Shown here: positions 17,307-25,434 of the stretch, piece by piece
Position numbering within the stretch: position 1 is the first letter of the stretch
Layout: each line of letters begins with the position of its first letter
Assembly (NCBI RefSeq): GCF_000764185.1
Contig: NZ_JQEC01000044.1
Span: 150,866 to 214,865 of the forward strand
Reading direction: 5' to 3'
DNA: 64,000 bases
Origin: Colwellia psychrerythraea
GTDB lineage: Bacteria > Pseudomonadota > Gammaproteobacteria > Enterobacterales > Alteromonadaceae
Made by a program: the position numbers and the translations under genes
Notes under the pieces: generated by a model
Database searches by the model: none
Told to the model about the DNA's origin: nothing
What the model saw: only the letters and a program-made list of their open reading frames with translations

Positions 17307-17678
17307 ATGAACAATGAACATACAAACAAACGTATTTTAGCGCGCGGTTGTGACCCTGTTGCCTCACAGCAAGCAGCGCAAGCTTTACCGCCATTAATGG
17401 GCAATCCTGAATATGTAGCCACCAGTGATGATGTAGAATTTATTGATAAGTTAAAAAATGAGACATGGTCCGTCATATTTTTTGCCCCTGGTGCTTGTCG
17501 CTTTAATGCTGAAAATCACCCTATTCCTGGCAATAATAAACAAACACGAGGCTGGAGTTTGGAACAATACAAGGCATTAGTACGTCAAACGCAAGGCGCT
17601 AATATTCAGATTGTTGAAACTCTATCTGAACAAGAGACAGTAACACATTTAAAAGCCGCATTAGCTGCAGCGCAATAG
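17307..17678 (+). CDS. Hypothetical protein downstream of pirin, 123 aa
   Basis: I do not recognise the family. The start at 17307 is chosen because GGAGA lies five bases upstream; a TTG upstream in frame would run through that ribosome site. The protein is soluble, with a SVIFFAPGACRFN stretch near residue 57 that reads like a central beta-strand, and an amphipathic C-terminus. It is likely cotranscribed with the pirin gene. Confidence 0.65.
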   Translation: MNNEHTNKRILARGCDPVASQQAAQALPPLMGNPEYVATSDDVEFIDKLKNETWSVIFFAPGACRFNAENHPIPGNNKQTRGWSLEQYKALVRQTQGANIQIVETLSEQETVTHLKAALAAAQ

Positions 17679-17725
17679 TAAATATGAAGTGATCTATTAC
17701 GGTTATTTATGGTTTAAAAAACTTG

Positions 17726-18166
17726 TTATCTTTTGCTTAACGCCATGTGTAACAATGGGAAAGCATTGCCTTGACCATCTAACTCAGAACGAGCAAAAAC
17801 TTTAAAACCTAAATGTTTATAAAAGCCAATAGCCTCTGGGTTTTGCTCATTTACATCAACTTTAATCGCTGATTGATGTTTAATCGCATTTTTTAATAAA
17901 AGAGCACCAATACCACAGTTTCGAAGTTCAGGGCAGATAAACAACATTTCAATATTGCCCTCCGCTACACCAATAAAGCCAACAATATCATTGTTATCAT
18001 TTTTAGTTACTCTTAAGTCTACAGAATCAAAGTAGTGTTCTAAAATAAGAGGTTTCAATGCTTTTATATTTTCTTCAGGTAAAAAATCATGTGTTGCTCG
18101 CACAGATTTTTCCCAAATTTCAATTAACACTAAATAATCAGCTTTTGCTGCATTATCGATTTTCAT
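17726..18166 (-). CDS. GNAT family N-acetyltransferase (YjaB-like)
   Basis: A 146-residue acetyltransferase. It resembles E. coli YjaB, sharing the EIWEKSVRATHDFL N-terminal segment, a central MLFICPELRNCGIGALLL acetyl-CoA loop (R/Q-x-x-G-x-G/A type), then VNEQNPEAIGFYKHLGFK. The substrate is unknown. The start is 19 bases after an attC-like palindrome, and small acetyltransferases are common integron cargo. This may therefore be a captured cassette, although I could not find a clear attC on its far side. Confidence 0.85.
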   Translation of the reverse strand: MKIDNAAKADYLVLIEIWEKSVRATHDFLPEENIKALKPLILEHYFDSVDLRVTKNDNNDIVGFIGVAEGNIEMLFICPELRNCGIGALLLKNAIKHQSAIKVDVNEQNPEAIGFYKHLGFKVFARSELDGQGNAFPLLHMALSKR

Positions 18167-18184
18167 ACTAAACCTTTTAAAAAT

Positions 18185-18237
18185 TATAACCCGTCAAGCA
18201 ACGGTGCAAAACATCCGCAGCTTGACTTGATATTACC
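18185..18237 (-). repeat. attC-like site D
   Basis: An imperfect palindrome: GTCAAGC pairs with GCTTGAC, and the outer ends are TATAACCC and GATATTA. On the minus strand it ends in GGGTTATA. It directly follows the stop codon of the leftward deiminase-family gene and precedes the GNAT start by 19 bases, the expected place for a short cassette recombination site. Confidence 0.5.
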
Positions 18238-19404
18238 TTACTCTCTGTGCAGCACTTTAGTTACACAGTGTACGGAACCGCCATTTTTGCATAACTCTTC
18301 ATAAGAGCCCGATAGCATTGTTACATTAAAACCGTGTTCTTCAAAAATAGCCGCTACTTTCGAATCAAGTTTACGCCGATTCACACTGCCTGGGGCGACA
18401 GAAGAATATGAAGGTAAATATACATTCTTAATGCCTGCAAAAGCTTCAATGATACAGTTGTTATAACTCAAAAACGTGCCGTTAGAGTTTGTCACATTCC
18501 ATAAATCTAGCGGTAGTCTGACAACTTCGAACTCTAAGCCATTAATACTGTATGCCGCTAACCAATCTGAAGTTTTATCGAAAGTACTCGCAATTTCCAC
18601 TAGCGGTGACTCTTGATCAAGTACACTTTTAGCGAGGTTAACATCACCAACAAAAATTAACTCCTTGCCGTTTTCTGCTTTACCGCCCAATGTAATGTAC
18701 ATATCAATATGAAAGATTGGTTGGTAGGTGCCCTGAAATACATCAATAGGGAAGTTTACTGGCGCATCGAAGCCAAGCCAGATGATGGTATCAACACCGA
18801 ACAGATCTTGAAAACCAGCCGTAACCTCCTGCTCAGTTTCTCCTGTTATTTTCTTGTTGTAATGTAAATAATCACTGCCTACTATTACGTAATTGTCGCC
18901 AGCAAGGATATTACCCCCCTCAATGTGATACTTAGTCGCTTCAACCTGAATATTTGACCTTGCGGCCACTTGCTCTGCAACAAAGTTATCTCCACCGCGA
19001 GTGAAATCCAAGGGTTCAATTAAAATTGAATTACCTTCATCATCTTTTAAACAACAATACCCATCTTGAGCCCAAATAGAATGCTGTGAACTTTCCAGTT
19101 CACACTCCCAAATATTTCCTGAAATTTGTCTAATTAATCTATTTACATGTGCAGGATAATTAGTTCGCGCATTAATTAACTTTAAATTGATGTCAGGGTC
19201 TAAGCCACTACTAATTGCGGTTTGTCTTATGGAGCTATGGGCCGAATTTTCAGCAAGTATAATATATTCAATATTACTGCCTAATGATTCAAATATTCCC
19301 TTGTATCGTTGGAGGGTAATATCATTGGGTAAAGGGTTGGATGATGGATATGTTAAGAGCATTCTCTTAATTTCTCCATAAATTGACGACATTGCTTTTG
19401 GCAT
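18238..19404 (-). CDS. Agmatine deiminase / peptidylarginine deiminase superfamily hydrolase
   Basis: A 388-residue protein of the guanidine-modifying (pentein-fold) superfamily. Candidate active-site residues occur in family-like contexts: D114 in IWAQDG, the EGGN motif near residue 162, H232 in FHIDMY and the nucleophile Cys in GGSVHCVT, nine residues from the end. These suggest hydrolysis or transfer on a guanidino group (agmatine, arginine or a peptidyl-arginine), but the substrate cannot be told from sequence. No signal peptide is seen, so it is probably cytosolic. AAGGAAG precedes the start. It sits between attC-like sites A and D. Confidence 0.7.
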   Translation of the reverse strand: MPKAMSSIYGEIKRMLLTYPSSNPLPNDITLQRYKGIFESLGSNIEYIILAENSAHSSIRQTAISSGLDPDINLKLINARTNYPAHVNRLIRQISGNIWECELESSQHSIWAQDGYCCLKDDEGNSILIEPLDFTRGGDNFVAEQVAARSNIQVEATKYHIEGGNILAGDNYVIVGSDYLHYNKKITGETEQEVTAGFQDLFGVDTIIWLGFDAPVNFPIDVFQGTYQPIFHIDMYITLGGKAENGKELIFVGDVNLAKSVLDQESPLVEIASTFDKTSDWLAAYSINGLEFEVVRLPLDLWNVTNSNGTFLSYNNCIIEAFAGIKNVYLPSYSSVAPGSVNRRKLDSKVAAIFEEHGFNVTMLSGSYEELCKNGGSVHCVTKVLHRE

Positions 19405-19447
19405 ACTAACTTCCTTATTGTTGGTAAATGTTATGAACTCTATTTGC

Positions 19448-19546
19448 TTATAACGCCCTAATAATGGACAGGTTATTGTTGATTAAATAAGCGTCGAAGG
19501 AGACAAAACAACTGTTATTTGTCCTGTTAATTTTCTTAGCTATACC
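19448..19546 (-). repeat. attC-like site A
   Basis: A 99-bp imperfect palindrome that directly abuts the stop codon of the small membrane protein gene. On the minus strand it ends in GGGCGTTATA, like the right end of integron cassette sites. It shares an ACAACTGTT..TTTGTCCTG core with site B. Confidence 0.6.
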
Positions 19547-19900
19547 CTACACCGATATAGAATCAAATTTAACAAATAACAAGCCAACTGAAAACAGAAT
19601 AAACCCAGGAATAGCATGAACAAACACAATTGGATATTGAGCTACGGCTGATTTAGTGGGAATAAAAAAATATGGGTCAAGTTTTTGAATGAATTTATAA
19701 ATAGGTTTGGCTATTGGCTTAAACCAAGTTTGAAAATAATAACCAAATACAGCAATTGCCTGAACTTCCAATAATAAAACAAAAAACTCCAAGCCAATAC
19801 CATCCAATAGCACAGCAAAAGCTATAAGCTCTGGTTCGGTTAACAAAAAGATAACTAATAGAAAGCTAGATACTTTCCATGACGATTTTTTCAAATTCAT
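19547..19900 (-). CDS. Small membrane protein, cassette-like
   Basis: I do not recognise this 117-residue protein. It has a hydrophobic N-terminal half (about residues 10-60) and a C-terminal membrane segment (about 92-112). AGGAA lies six bases before the ATG. It is flanked by attC-like sites B and A, with its stop codon flush against site A and its start 21 bases after site B, the typical compact layout of a gene cassette. Confidence 0.6.
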   Translation of the reverse strand: MNLKKSSWKVSSFLLVIFLLTEPELIAFAVLLDGIGLEFFVLLLEVQAIAVFGYYFQTWFKPIAKPIYKFIQKLDPYFFIPTKSAVAQYPIVFVHAIPGFILFSVGLLFVKFDSISV

Positions 19901-19909
19901 ACTCAGTTC

Positions 19910-20374
19910 CTAAGTGATTGCTAACGCCCAAGTAATAGGCAAGTAATAGTTGGTTAAAATAAGCAACGCAGGAGAAAAAAACAACTGTTCTTTGTCCTGA
20001 TTAATTTGCCTATTATGTCTTTCAAGCCAACTCTGTGCTTTACCAATATTAATAAACACCTTAGCTTTACTTTTAAGGATATTTTGAATGCCTTGAGCTT
20101 GAACGCTATTAGAAACAACTATACCAGTTAAAACACATCCGTTTTTGTCGTACCATTCCCACAATAATTTAGTTAAAGCGGCGGTAGTCGGAGAGCCGAG
20201 AACTTCATCATCCCACACTTCAAGTCGCTTCCAGTCTTGAACCGACCTATTTGAAACAGACTTTTGAATTAAAGGAATATAATATTCAAGAGCTTCTTCG
20301 TTGAAAGCTCTCTTAACTTCTAGAGTGAAAACATCATTCACCCATGAAAATGAAATTTCCCCATGTTTGTTCAT
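19910..20374 (-). CDS. Hypothetical protein, cassette-like, 154 aa
   Basis: Not recognised with certainty. The EISFSWVNDVFTLEV start and the alternating strand/helix look might fit a STAS/SpoIIAA-like fold, but this is a guess. GAGGTG precedes the ATG at 20374. The last 30 or so residues are encoded inside attC-like site B, and the stop codon falls a few bases beyond its inferred crossover point. The C-terminus may therefore have changed after a cassette joined here. It lies between attC-like sites C and B. Confidence 0.6.
   Translation of the reverse strand: MNKHGEISFSWVNDVFTLEVKRAFNEEALEYYIPLIQKSVSNRSVQDWKRLEVWDDEVLGSPTTAALTKLLWEWYDKNGCVLTGIVVSNSVQAQGIQNILKSKAKVFINIGKAQSWLERHNRQINQDKEQLFFSPALLILTNYYLPITWALAIT
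19921..20016 (-). repeat. attC-like site B
   Basis: A 96-bp imperfect palindrome. TAATAGGCAA on one arm pairs with TTGCCTATTA on the other, and the minus-strand end is GGGCGTTAG. It is clearly related to site A at sequence level. It overlaps the 3' end of the 154-residue gene. Confidence 0.65.
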
Positions 20375-20441
20375 GTATCACCTCAATGTTAGACATAATC
20401 TAATTATAGAAGGTGCCCACTAATTGTGGGGAACACTGACT

Positions 20442-20526
20442 ATCAACGCCTTGTTAAGTAGAATAATGGTTGGCTACAATCTCGAAGCGATGGCCAACTG
20501 TTATTTTTCCGTTTAAGCAACTCATG
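20442..20526 (-). repeat. attC-like site C
   Basis: An imperfect palindrome. TTG.TTAA and GTTGGC recur on both arms with small bulges; the minus-strand end is AAGGCGTT. It shares CAACTGTTATTT with sites A and B. It lies between the modF-like gene and the first cassette-like gene. Confidence 0.55.
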
Positions 20527-20559
20527 CGTATTAGCACTGAGTTGTTTCAATAGGACTCG

Positions 20560-22038
20560 TTACTTTTTAGTTATTTTAGTGGTGTAACCTAAAGGATTTT
20601 CACCAGCACTCTTTTCTGTCACAAACTCGAGTTCATGGGTGATGCACTTAAGCTGATCTCTTATATCGTGACTGACAAATAACAGCTGGGTTTTACTGTT
20701 TTCGGCAATATAGTCCATTAACGCTAAAACTTTATCACGGTTATGATTGTCTAAGCCTTGGCAAGGTTCATCTAAAATCAAAATCATCGGCAACTTAACC
20801 ACAGCGCGTGCAATTAAGACCAAGCGCTGCTCGCCATATGAAAGTTGATTAAAATAAGTATTTTCATGTTGTTCTAGCCCTAATAAAACTAACCATTGCC
20901 GAGCAATAATTACTTGTTGTCGGCTGGGGTTATCATATAAACCTATGCTATCGTAAAAACCTGAAAGTACCACTTTGATTAACGTGGTTGATACACGGTA
21001 ATCACGATGTAATTGTGCGCTTACTAAACCGTAATGACGCTTGATATCCCAAATAGATTCACCACTGCCACGCTTTACGCCAAATAAATGAATATCTTTC
21101 CCATAAGCTTTTGGGCTATCGCCAGAAATCATCGCTAATAGTGTTGATTTACCACAGCCATTCGGTCCAATAATTCGCCAATGTTGGCCTTGCTCAAACT
21201 GCCAGTTAACTGCGTTGAATATTGGTTTTTGATCAAAGCTTACCGATACATTGTTAACCGCTACCAACGGCGTGTTTTTTTCAAGATGATCGTATTGTAA
21301 ACAATCAGGTAAATGGTGCGGCAAACTATAATGGTTTTCATTGAGTTGCTGCCACTGCTCTGTGGCGATAATTTCGCTGCGCTTTCCCGAAAGTACTATT
21401 TTACCACTTTTCATGTACACTAAATTTTCAATACTGCTCGGTAGGGTTTGATGATAAAAATCAAATAAAATAATGCTAATACCGCGCGCTACCAGTGAAT
21501 TAAGAACATTACTTAAATGTGCCTGTGAGCCAATATCTAAACCTGCATAAGGTTCGTCTAGTAACATTACTTGCGGTTTCAGCATTAAAGCGCGTGCCAT
21601 TAATACTTTTCGAGTTTCACCAGTAGATAAAATTTTGAAAGGTTTCTCTAGTAACTTTTCAATAGCTAACAGTGCTATTATTTCGTCTAAATCCTCTGCT
21701 AAGAAAGCATTATCATCAATAATTATTTCTAGCGCTGTTCGGCCATTATCTACGCCTTCTTCCATAAAATCACTGCGGTCATTCAAGCGATCTTGCGCTA
21801 AGGTTTCAGCTTCTAATTCAAAACTTAAGGTAGTGAATTTTCCAGTTAAAACCACGCTACCTTGATAACCCGTTATGTCCCCCGCCAATATTTGCGCTAA
21901 CACCGATTTACCGCTGGCGTTATCGCCAAGAACAAGCAGTGACTCACCTTGTTTTAAGGATAATTCGTCAATTGATAACGGTGATTTATTAGATAGTTGA
22001 AAATGTAATTGCTCAATAGATAATATGGGTGACTGCAT
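20560..22038 (-). CDS. modF: ModF-like dual ABC ATPase
   Basis: A 492-residue cytosolic protein with two ABC domains and no membrane part. Walker A motifs are GDNASGKS (about residue 38) and GPNGCGKS (about 290). LSTGETRK and LSYGEQR serve as signature motifs, and VMLLDEPYAGLD and ILILDEPCQGLD as Walker B. The second half follows E. coli ModF closely: GSGESIWDIKRHYG, LDYRVSTT-type and VLSGFYDSIGLY segments. ModF is associated with molybdate uptake genes, though its role is not well defined. The nearby molybdopterin nitrate reductase gives a plausible molybdenum link, but modABC is not in the window. Confidence 0.85.
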   Translation of the reverse strand: MQSPILSIEQLHFQLSNKSPLSIDELSLKQGESLLVLGDNASGKSVLAQILAGDITGYQGSVVLTGKFTTLSFELEAETLAQDRLNDRSDFMEEGVDNGRTALEIIIDDNAFLAEDLDEIIALLAIEKLLEKPFKILSTGETRKVLMARALMLKPQVMLLDEPYAGLDIGSQAHLSNVLNSLVARGISIILFDFYHQTLPSSIENLVYMKSGKIVLSGKRSEIIATEQWQQLNENHYSLPHHLPDCLQYDHLEKNTPLVAVNNVSVSFDQKPIFNAVNWQFEQGQHWRIIGPNGCGKSTLLAMISGDSPKAYGKDIHLFGVKRGSGESIWDIKRHYGLVSAQLHRDYRVSTTLIKVVLSGFYDSIGLYDNPSRQQVIIARQWLVLLGLEQHENTYFNQLSYGEQRLVLIARAVVKLPMILILDEPCQGLDNHNRDKVLALMDYIAENSKTQLLFVSHDIRDQLKCITHELEFVTEKSAGENPLGYTTKITKK

Positions 22039-22586
22039 GAGATAGAATAAAATAAGGTCTGGTAGATTGATTATACAAATGCAACTAATTCAAAAGCTAC
22101 AAATAAATTATTATTAGTTAACCTGAACTCTGGGTAATGAGTGCTTGATGTATAAATAAAAACAACAACTTAGGGTTATTAACAATAAATTTTACCGAAT
22201 TAAATAGCGATATACGCTATCAATGTTTCAATTTAGTCGATTATCAAGGCAAAACGTTTATGAATAACGGGTTATTTATCGACGTTTTAACGCTGATAAT
22301 TGGATAAAGAGGAATATTGAGAAAATGCTGCTTATCCAGAATTCAGGTTAGTTATAGCTATTGGCGCCAAGGTAGCTTTTTAGAGTTTGTATTAACGGAT
22401 AAACACTTCATCCATTGTTAATTGTTTGGTTTGCTCTGGCTTGTAGGAGTACAAGGGTACAAATAATCAGGGTTATTATTTGGATAGGGTGTGAGATGAT
22501 ATTAATAAGCCCATTAAAAAGCACAATGTAATGGACTATTATTTAGGTATTACGTCAGTAGTAATAATAACCGAGTGGAACAGCCT
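22039..22586. other. Intergenic region with an interrupted repeat
   Basis: No gene is supportable. It carries two arms of a REP-like repeat (22114-22150 and 22322-22357), a shared 29-bp motif (22348-22376) and half of a short duplication at the 3' end of the next gene. Confidence 0.5.
22114..22357. repeat. REP-like palindromic repeat Y, interrupted by about 175 bp
   Basis: The left arm (TTAGTTAACCTGAACTC, TAATGAG) and right arm (TGCTTATCC, TTCAGGTTAG) match the two halves of the intact 63-bp repeat at 33033 in the opposite orientation. In that copy they are joined. Here about 175 bp of unrelated AT-rich sequence separates them. Confidence 0.6.
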
Positions 22587-22640
22587 TTAATACATACTTT
22601 TCAGCAGTAATAACCGAGCTGCACAGCCTTTATATACAAT
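22561..22640. repeat. Tandem duplication of the gene 3' end
   Basis: Two 35-36 bp copies (22561-22596 and 22606-22640) share TAATAACCGAG and CAGCCTTTA. The inner copy encodes the C-terminal KGCAARLLLL of the repeat protein. The outer copy, past the stop and in another frame, would encode KGCSTRLLLL. Confidence 0.65.
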
Positions 22641-22907
22641 ACTAAGACCTTCGGTGATAAATCCAACTTCATTGTTGCCACTATCAAAAACCCGACCTGA
22701 TTCAGCCGCGAATCCTATTTCGTTGTTACCAGCATCGAAAATTCGACCAGATTCTGCCGCGAACCCAATTTCATTATTACCACTGTCAAAAACTCTACCT
22801 GAAGTAGCACCGAACCCAATCTCATTATTGCCACTGTCAAAAACTCTACCTGAATCGGCAAAAAAACCAACCTCATTATTACCACTGTCAAAAATTCTTG
22901 CACTCAT
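22587..22907 (-). CDS. Beta-flower-like tandem repeat protein, 106 aa
   Basis: A small protein made of five 17-residue repeats of the form SGRVFDSGNNEIGFAAE (residues 1-85), followed by a GLSIVYKGCAARLLLL tail. The pattern of short beta-hairpins and a hydrophobic Gly/Ala/Leu end resembles the '4-fold beta flower' proteins; the precise role of that group is not known to me. The repeats are near-identical in DNA (51-bp period), which suggests recent expansion. AAGGAAG precedes the ATG. The tail is duplicated after the stop codon. Confidence 0.7.
   Translation of the reverse strand: MSARIFDSGNNEVGFFADSGRVFDSGNNEIGFGATSGRVFDSGNNEIGFAAESGRIFDAGNNEIGFAAESGRVFDSGNNEVGFITEGLSIVYKGCAARLLLLKSMY
22652..22907 (-). 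repeat. 51-bp coding tandem repeat, five units
   Basis: The units encoding (S/A)GR(V/I)FD(S/A)GNNE(I/V)GF differ by only a few bases, so unit number may vary between strains. Confidence 0.75.
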
Positions 22908-23160
22908 TTTTACTTCCTTTGTATAAGTTGTGAACGAAGAGTTGCTGACTATATCAGCATTTCAAATTTAGAAATAGGCTTTCGATAATAAAAAACCTAT
23001 TTAAAAGTTAGTTATTCCATTGATTTTTATCAATTAAATACCTTTTAATTTCAAAAAATCAATTTACATGTGGGGCTGCTCGTTTAATAAAAAATTTAAG
23101 TGAGAAAAGTAAATTTTCAATCCTTTTGTTATAGCTTGTAACAACCCCGTTTAAGTCTAA

Positions 23161-25434
23161 CTAAACCATAGTAGGAGTTTTAGACCTTACATGTTCTTGT
23201 TTTTTACTCCTGTCTACTCTCTTCTTAAATGTTTTATTATTTTGCAGCATATCGGTTTCCAATTCGGTCAATAGCTCAACCATTTCGTTAGCTTTCGCTA
23301 AAATTTGCCGATCAGTAAACTCCGAATCGGAATTTACAATGACATCCCGTAATGAAAAAGATTCTTGGTACGAGACACCGCAATCGACCTTCAGCAAGTT
23401 AACTTGTTCCGTAGGGTCAGAGATGAGCTCATAGAGTTCATATTCATTATTCTTACTGTGAGGAGTAAAGGTAGTGCTGCCATTAACAGAATCAAAAGTT
23501 ATGTGCAGATAACGTACAAATTTCCACGTTCTCTCATCATTGTCCTTACTTACCACACAGTGAACTTGGTTAGGGCCTTTAATAACTCCGCGAGTCATAG
23601 GCACATCGTCAAACTTTCCAGCGGCAATTAAATTATCTACCGCTTTCATATATACATCAAAGGTAGAAACTTCAGTGGTCGGTACATCTTCTCTGGGTCC
23701 TCCCTCTTCAAGCGGCTCTGTGATGGTATCGTAGGTCATAAATAATATGCCATCTCGAGACCTGATATGATTGAATGTTTTTATTTTAGGTAATGGTGAA
23801 GTCTCTTGAATAACGGCCTTTATTAGCCCACTAAGATCCGCTCCTACAGGATGAAGTATCTCCGAATGCCCTCTAACTGAACTAGGTAATGAATCCTGTA
23901 AAGATTGCATATAATCTTTCAGAGAAACATCATCATTCGGCTTGGTGAGACCCAGAATAGTGGGTAACAAATCAATATGACTGGTAAGTTCATTGATTTC
24001 CCATGTTCCCTCTTTAGAATCTCTCATTTGCTCCGGTAAGCGTACAACCATAGGCACATGCACCACCTCTTCATAAGCGGAATGCCACTTTTCCATCATA
24101 CCACCGTGGGATGCACCATATTCGCCATGATCGGCACAAAAGATGACAATAGTATTTTCATCCTGACCGGATTCTTCCAAAGCAGTAAGTACTGCATCAA
24201 TGTGTTTATCTACTTCGTAGATAAGGTATCCATAGTATTGTAAAAAGGCGAGTTTGGCATCATCCTTACTCGTATCGTCACCGCTAGTTAATTCAAAGGG
24301 GATACCGGTTAAATTTGCATCGGCAGTAATTTCAGCAGCCTTGGCCAAAACATAATCAGGATCGTTACGAAGTTTGGCTTCAGCGACCGCCAAACCTGTC
24401 AAAGAACCAAGAGCTAGACCCATTTTATAGGCATATTCTTGTTGGCAAGAGGGCTTGTTGTTTTGACTCAATCCATTGTTCAATTCCTCCGGTGGCAATG
24501 CCGCATTGTCTTGTGGAAAAGCTACGGTTTTATTGCTACCGTCTTTATAGCCTTGATTGAGTTTTATCTTCATCGTGCCAAAAGTTGGTGTCGAAGCTAC
24601 TGTGTGGCGGTGAGGCACTTTAAGCATTATCGGTCCATTAACTACCTCGACCACTTGATCACAAACTAGGCTGGGTAAACCTGGATAACAGGCTATATCA
24701 TGGGGGTTGGCAAAGGAAGATACCGTAAACCAAGGACTGGGCACTTTAGCCGATACATCAGAGTTGGAGTTGACATTATAGACATTCGCATCAGCGGTAT
24801 TAACACTATAAGGATAACCCAACCCCTGACGACGAAGGAACGTAGTGGTTAAATCTCTGAACTGATAGTCTCGGTAATATCCTAGGTTGTTTTTTAATGA
24901 ACCATGTGGATCAGGACGAGTTAGATCCCAGTCAGAAAAGCCAAAGCCCTCTAAGTCTTTGGTATCCTCCCCACTAATATGCCATTTACCAAAATAGTGG
25001 GTACTGTAGCCACTATCAATCATCCAATCTCCTATCGTGGGGTGCTCTGTCTCTTTAAGCCAAGGGAAGCTGGCGTCTGCACCGTCTTTAAAGATACCAT
25101 CGGTTTGGGTAACACCTGTTATGGTTCCGTATTGACCAGTAAATATAGCAGAGCGGCTAGCTACACAGGCAGATGAAGCGATTCGGTGTTGATTGAAAAT
25201 CACCGAGTTTTTGCGTAATTTACTGAAACCAGGGAAGAGTTTATCGTAATCTATATTGTTGTGCGTATAATCATCAACCACTTTAAAATTTAAAACGTTT
25301 TTAAGTGCTTTGACAAATCCCTCATTATCTCCGTATTCGGGTTGAAAGCGCAACTGATCGACGATGATCATTAGGACATTTGGTTGCGTCGTTTTAGTTT
25401 TAGTTTTAGTTTTAGATTGAGTTTGCTCAGTCAT
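23161..25434 (-). CDS. Sulfatase family hydrolase with variant CxAxR motif
   Basis: A 757-residue alkaline-phosphatase-superfamily protein expected to hydrolyse a sulfate (or possibly phosphonate) ester. A metal-site start is seen in LMIIVDQLR (D26), with a HYFGKWHISGE catalytic Lys-His segment and a FCADHGEYGASHG metal site (about 430-445). The nucleophile motif is C90-V-A-S-R, with Ala where type I sulfatases usually have Pro (CxPxR). No signal peptide is visible, unlike most polysaccharide sulfatases. The N-terminus carries a low-complexity KTKTKTKT run encoded by a hexanucleotide repeat. AAGGAAA precedes the ATG. No sulfatase-maturing enzyme or transporter is nearby. Confidence 0.82.
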   Translation of the reverse strand: MTEQTQSKTKTKTKTTQPNVLMIIVDQLRFQPEYGDNEGFVKALKNVLNFKVVDDYTHNNIDYDKLFPGFSKLRKNSVIFNQHRIASSACVASRSAIFTGQYGTITGVTQTDGIFKDGADASFPWLKETEHPTIGDWMIDSGYSTHYFGKWHISGEDTKDLEGFGFSDWDLTRPDPHGSLKNNLGYYRDYQFRDLTTTFLRRQGLGYPYSVNTADANVYNVNSNSDVSAKVPSPWFTVSSFANPHDIACYPGLPSLVCDQVVEVVNGPIMLKVPHRHTVASTPTFGTMKIKLNQGYKDGSNKTVAFPQDNAALPPEELNNGLSQNNKPSCQQEYAYKMGLALGSLTGLAVAEAKLRNDPDYVLAKAAEITADANLTGIPFELTSGDDTSKDDAKLAFLQYYGYLIYEVDKHIDAVLTALEESGQDENTIVIFCADHGEYGASHGGMMEKWHSAYEEVVHVPMVVRLPEQMRDSKEGTWEINELTSHIDLLPTILGLTKPNDDVSLKDYMQSLQDSLPSSVRGHSEILHPVGADLSGLIKAVIQETSPLPKIKTFNHIRSRDGILFMTYDTITEPLEEGGPREDVPTTEVSTFDVYMKAVDNLIAAGKFDDVPMTRGVIKGPNQVHCVVSKDNDERTWKFVRYLHITFDSVNGSTTFTPHSKNNEYELYELISDPTEQVNLLKVDCGVSYQESFSLRDVIVNSDSEFTDRQILAKANEMVELLTELETDMLQNNKTFKKRVDRSKKQEHVRSKTPTMV

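Noticed and set aside
17720..17740. GGCGTTAAGC at the end of the GNAT gene as a fifth attC end
   Set aside because: It is codons of the protein end (ALSKR), and I could not find a matching palindrome arm.
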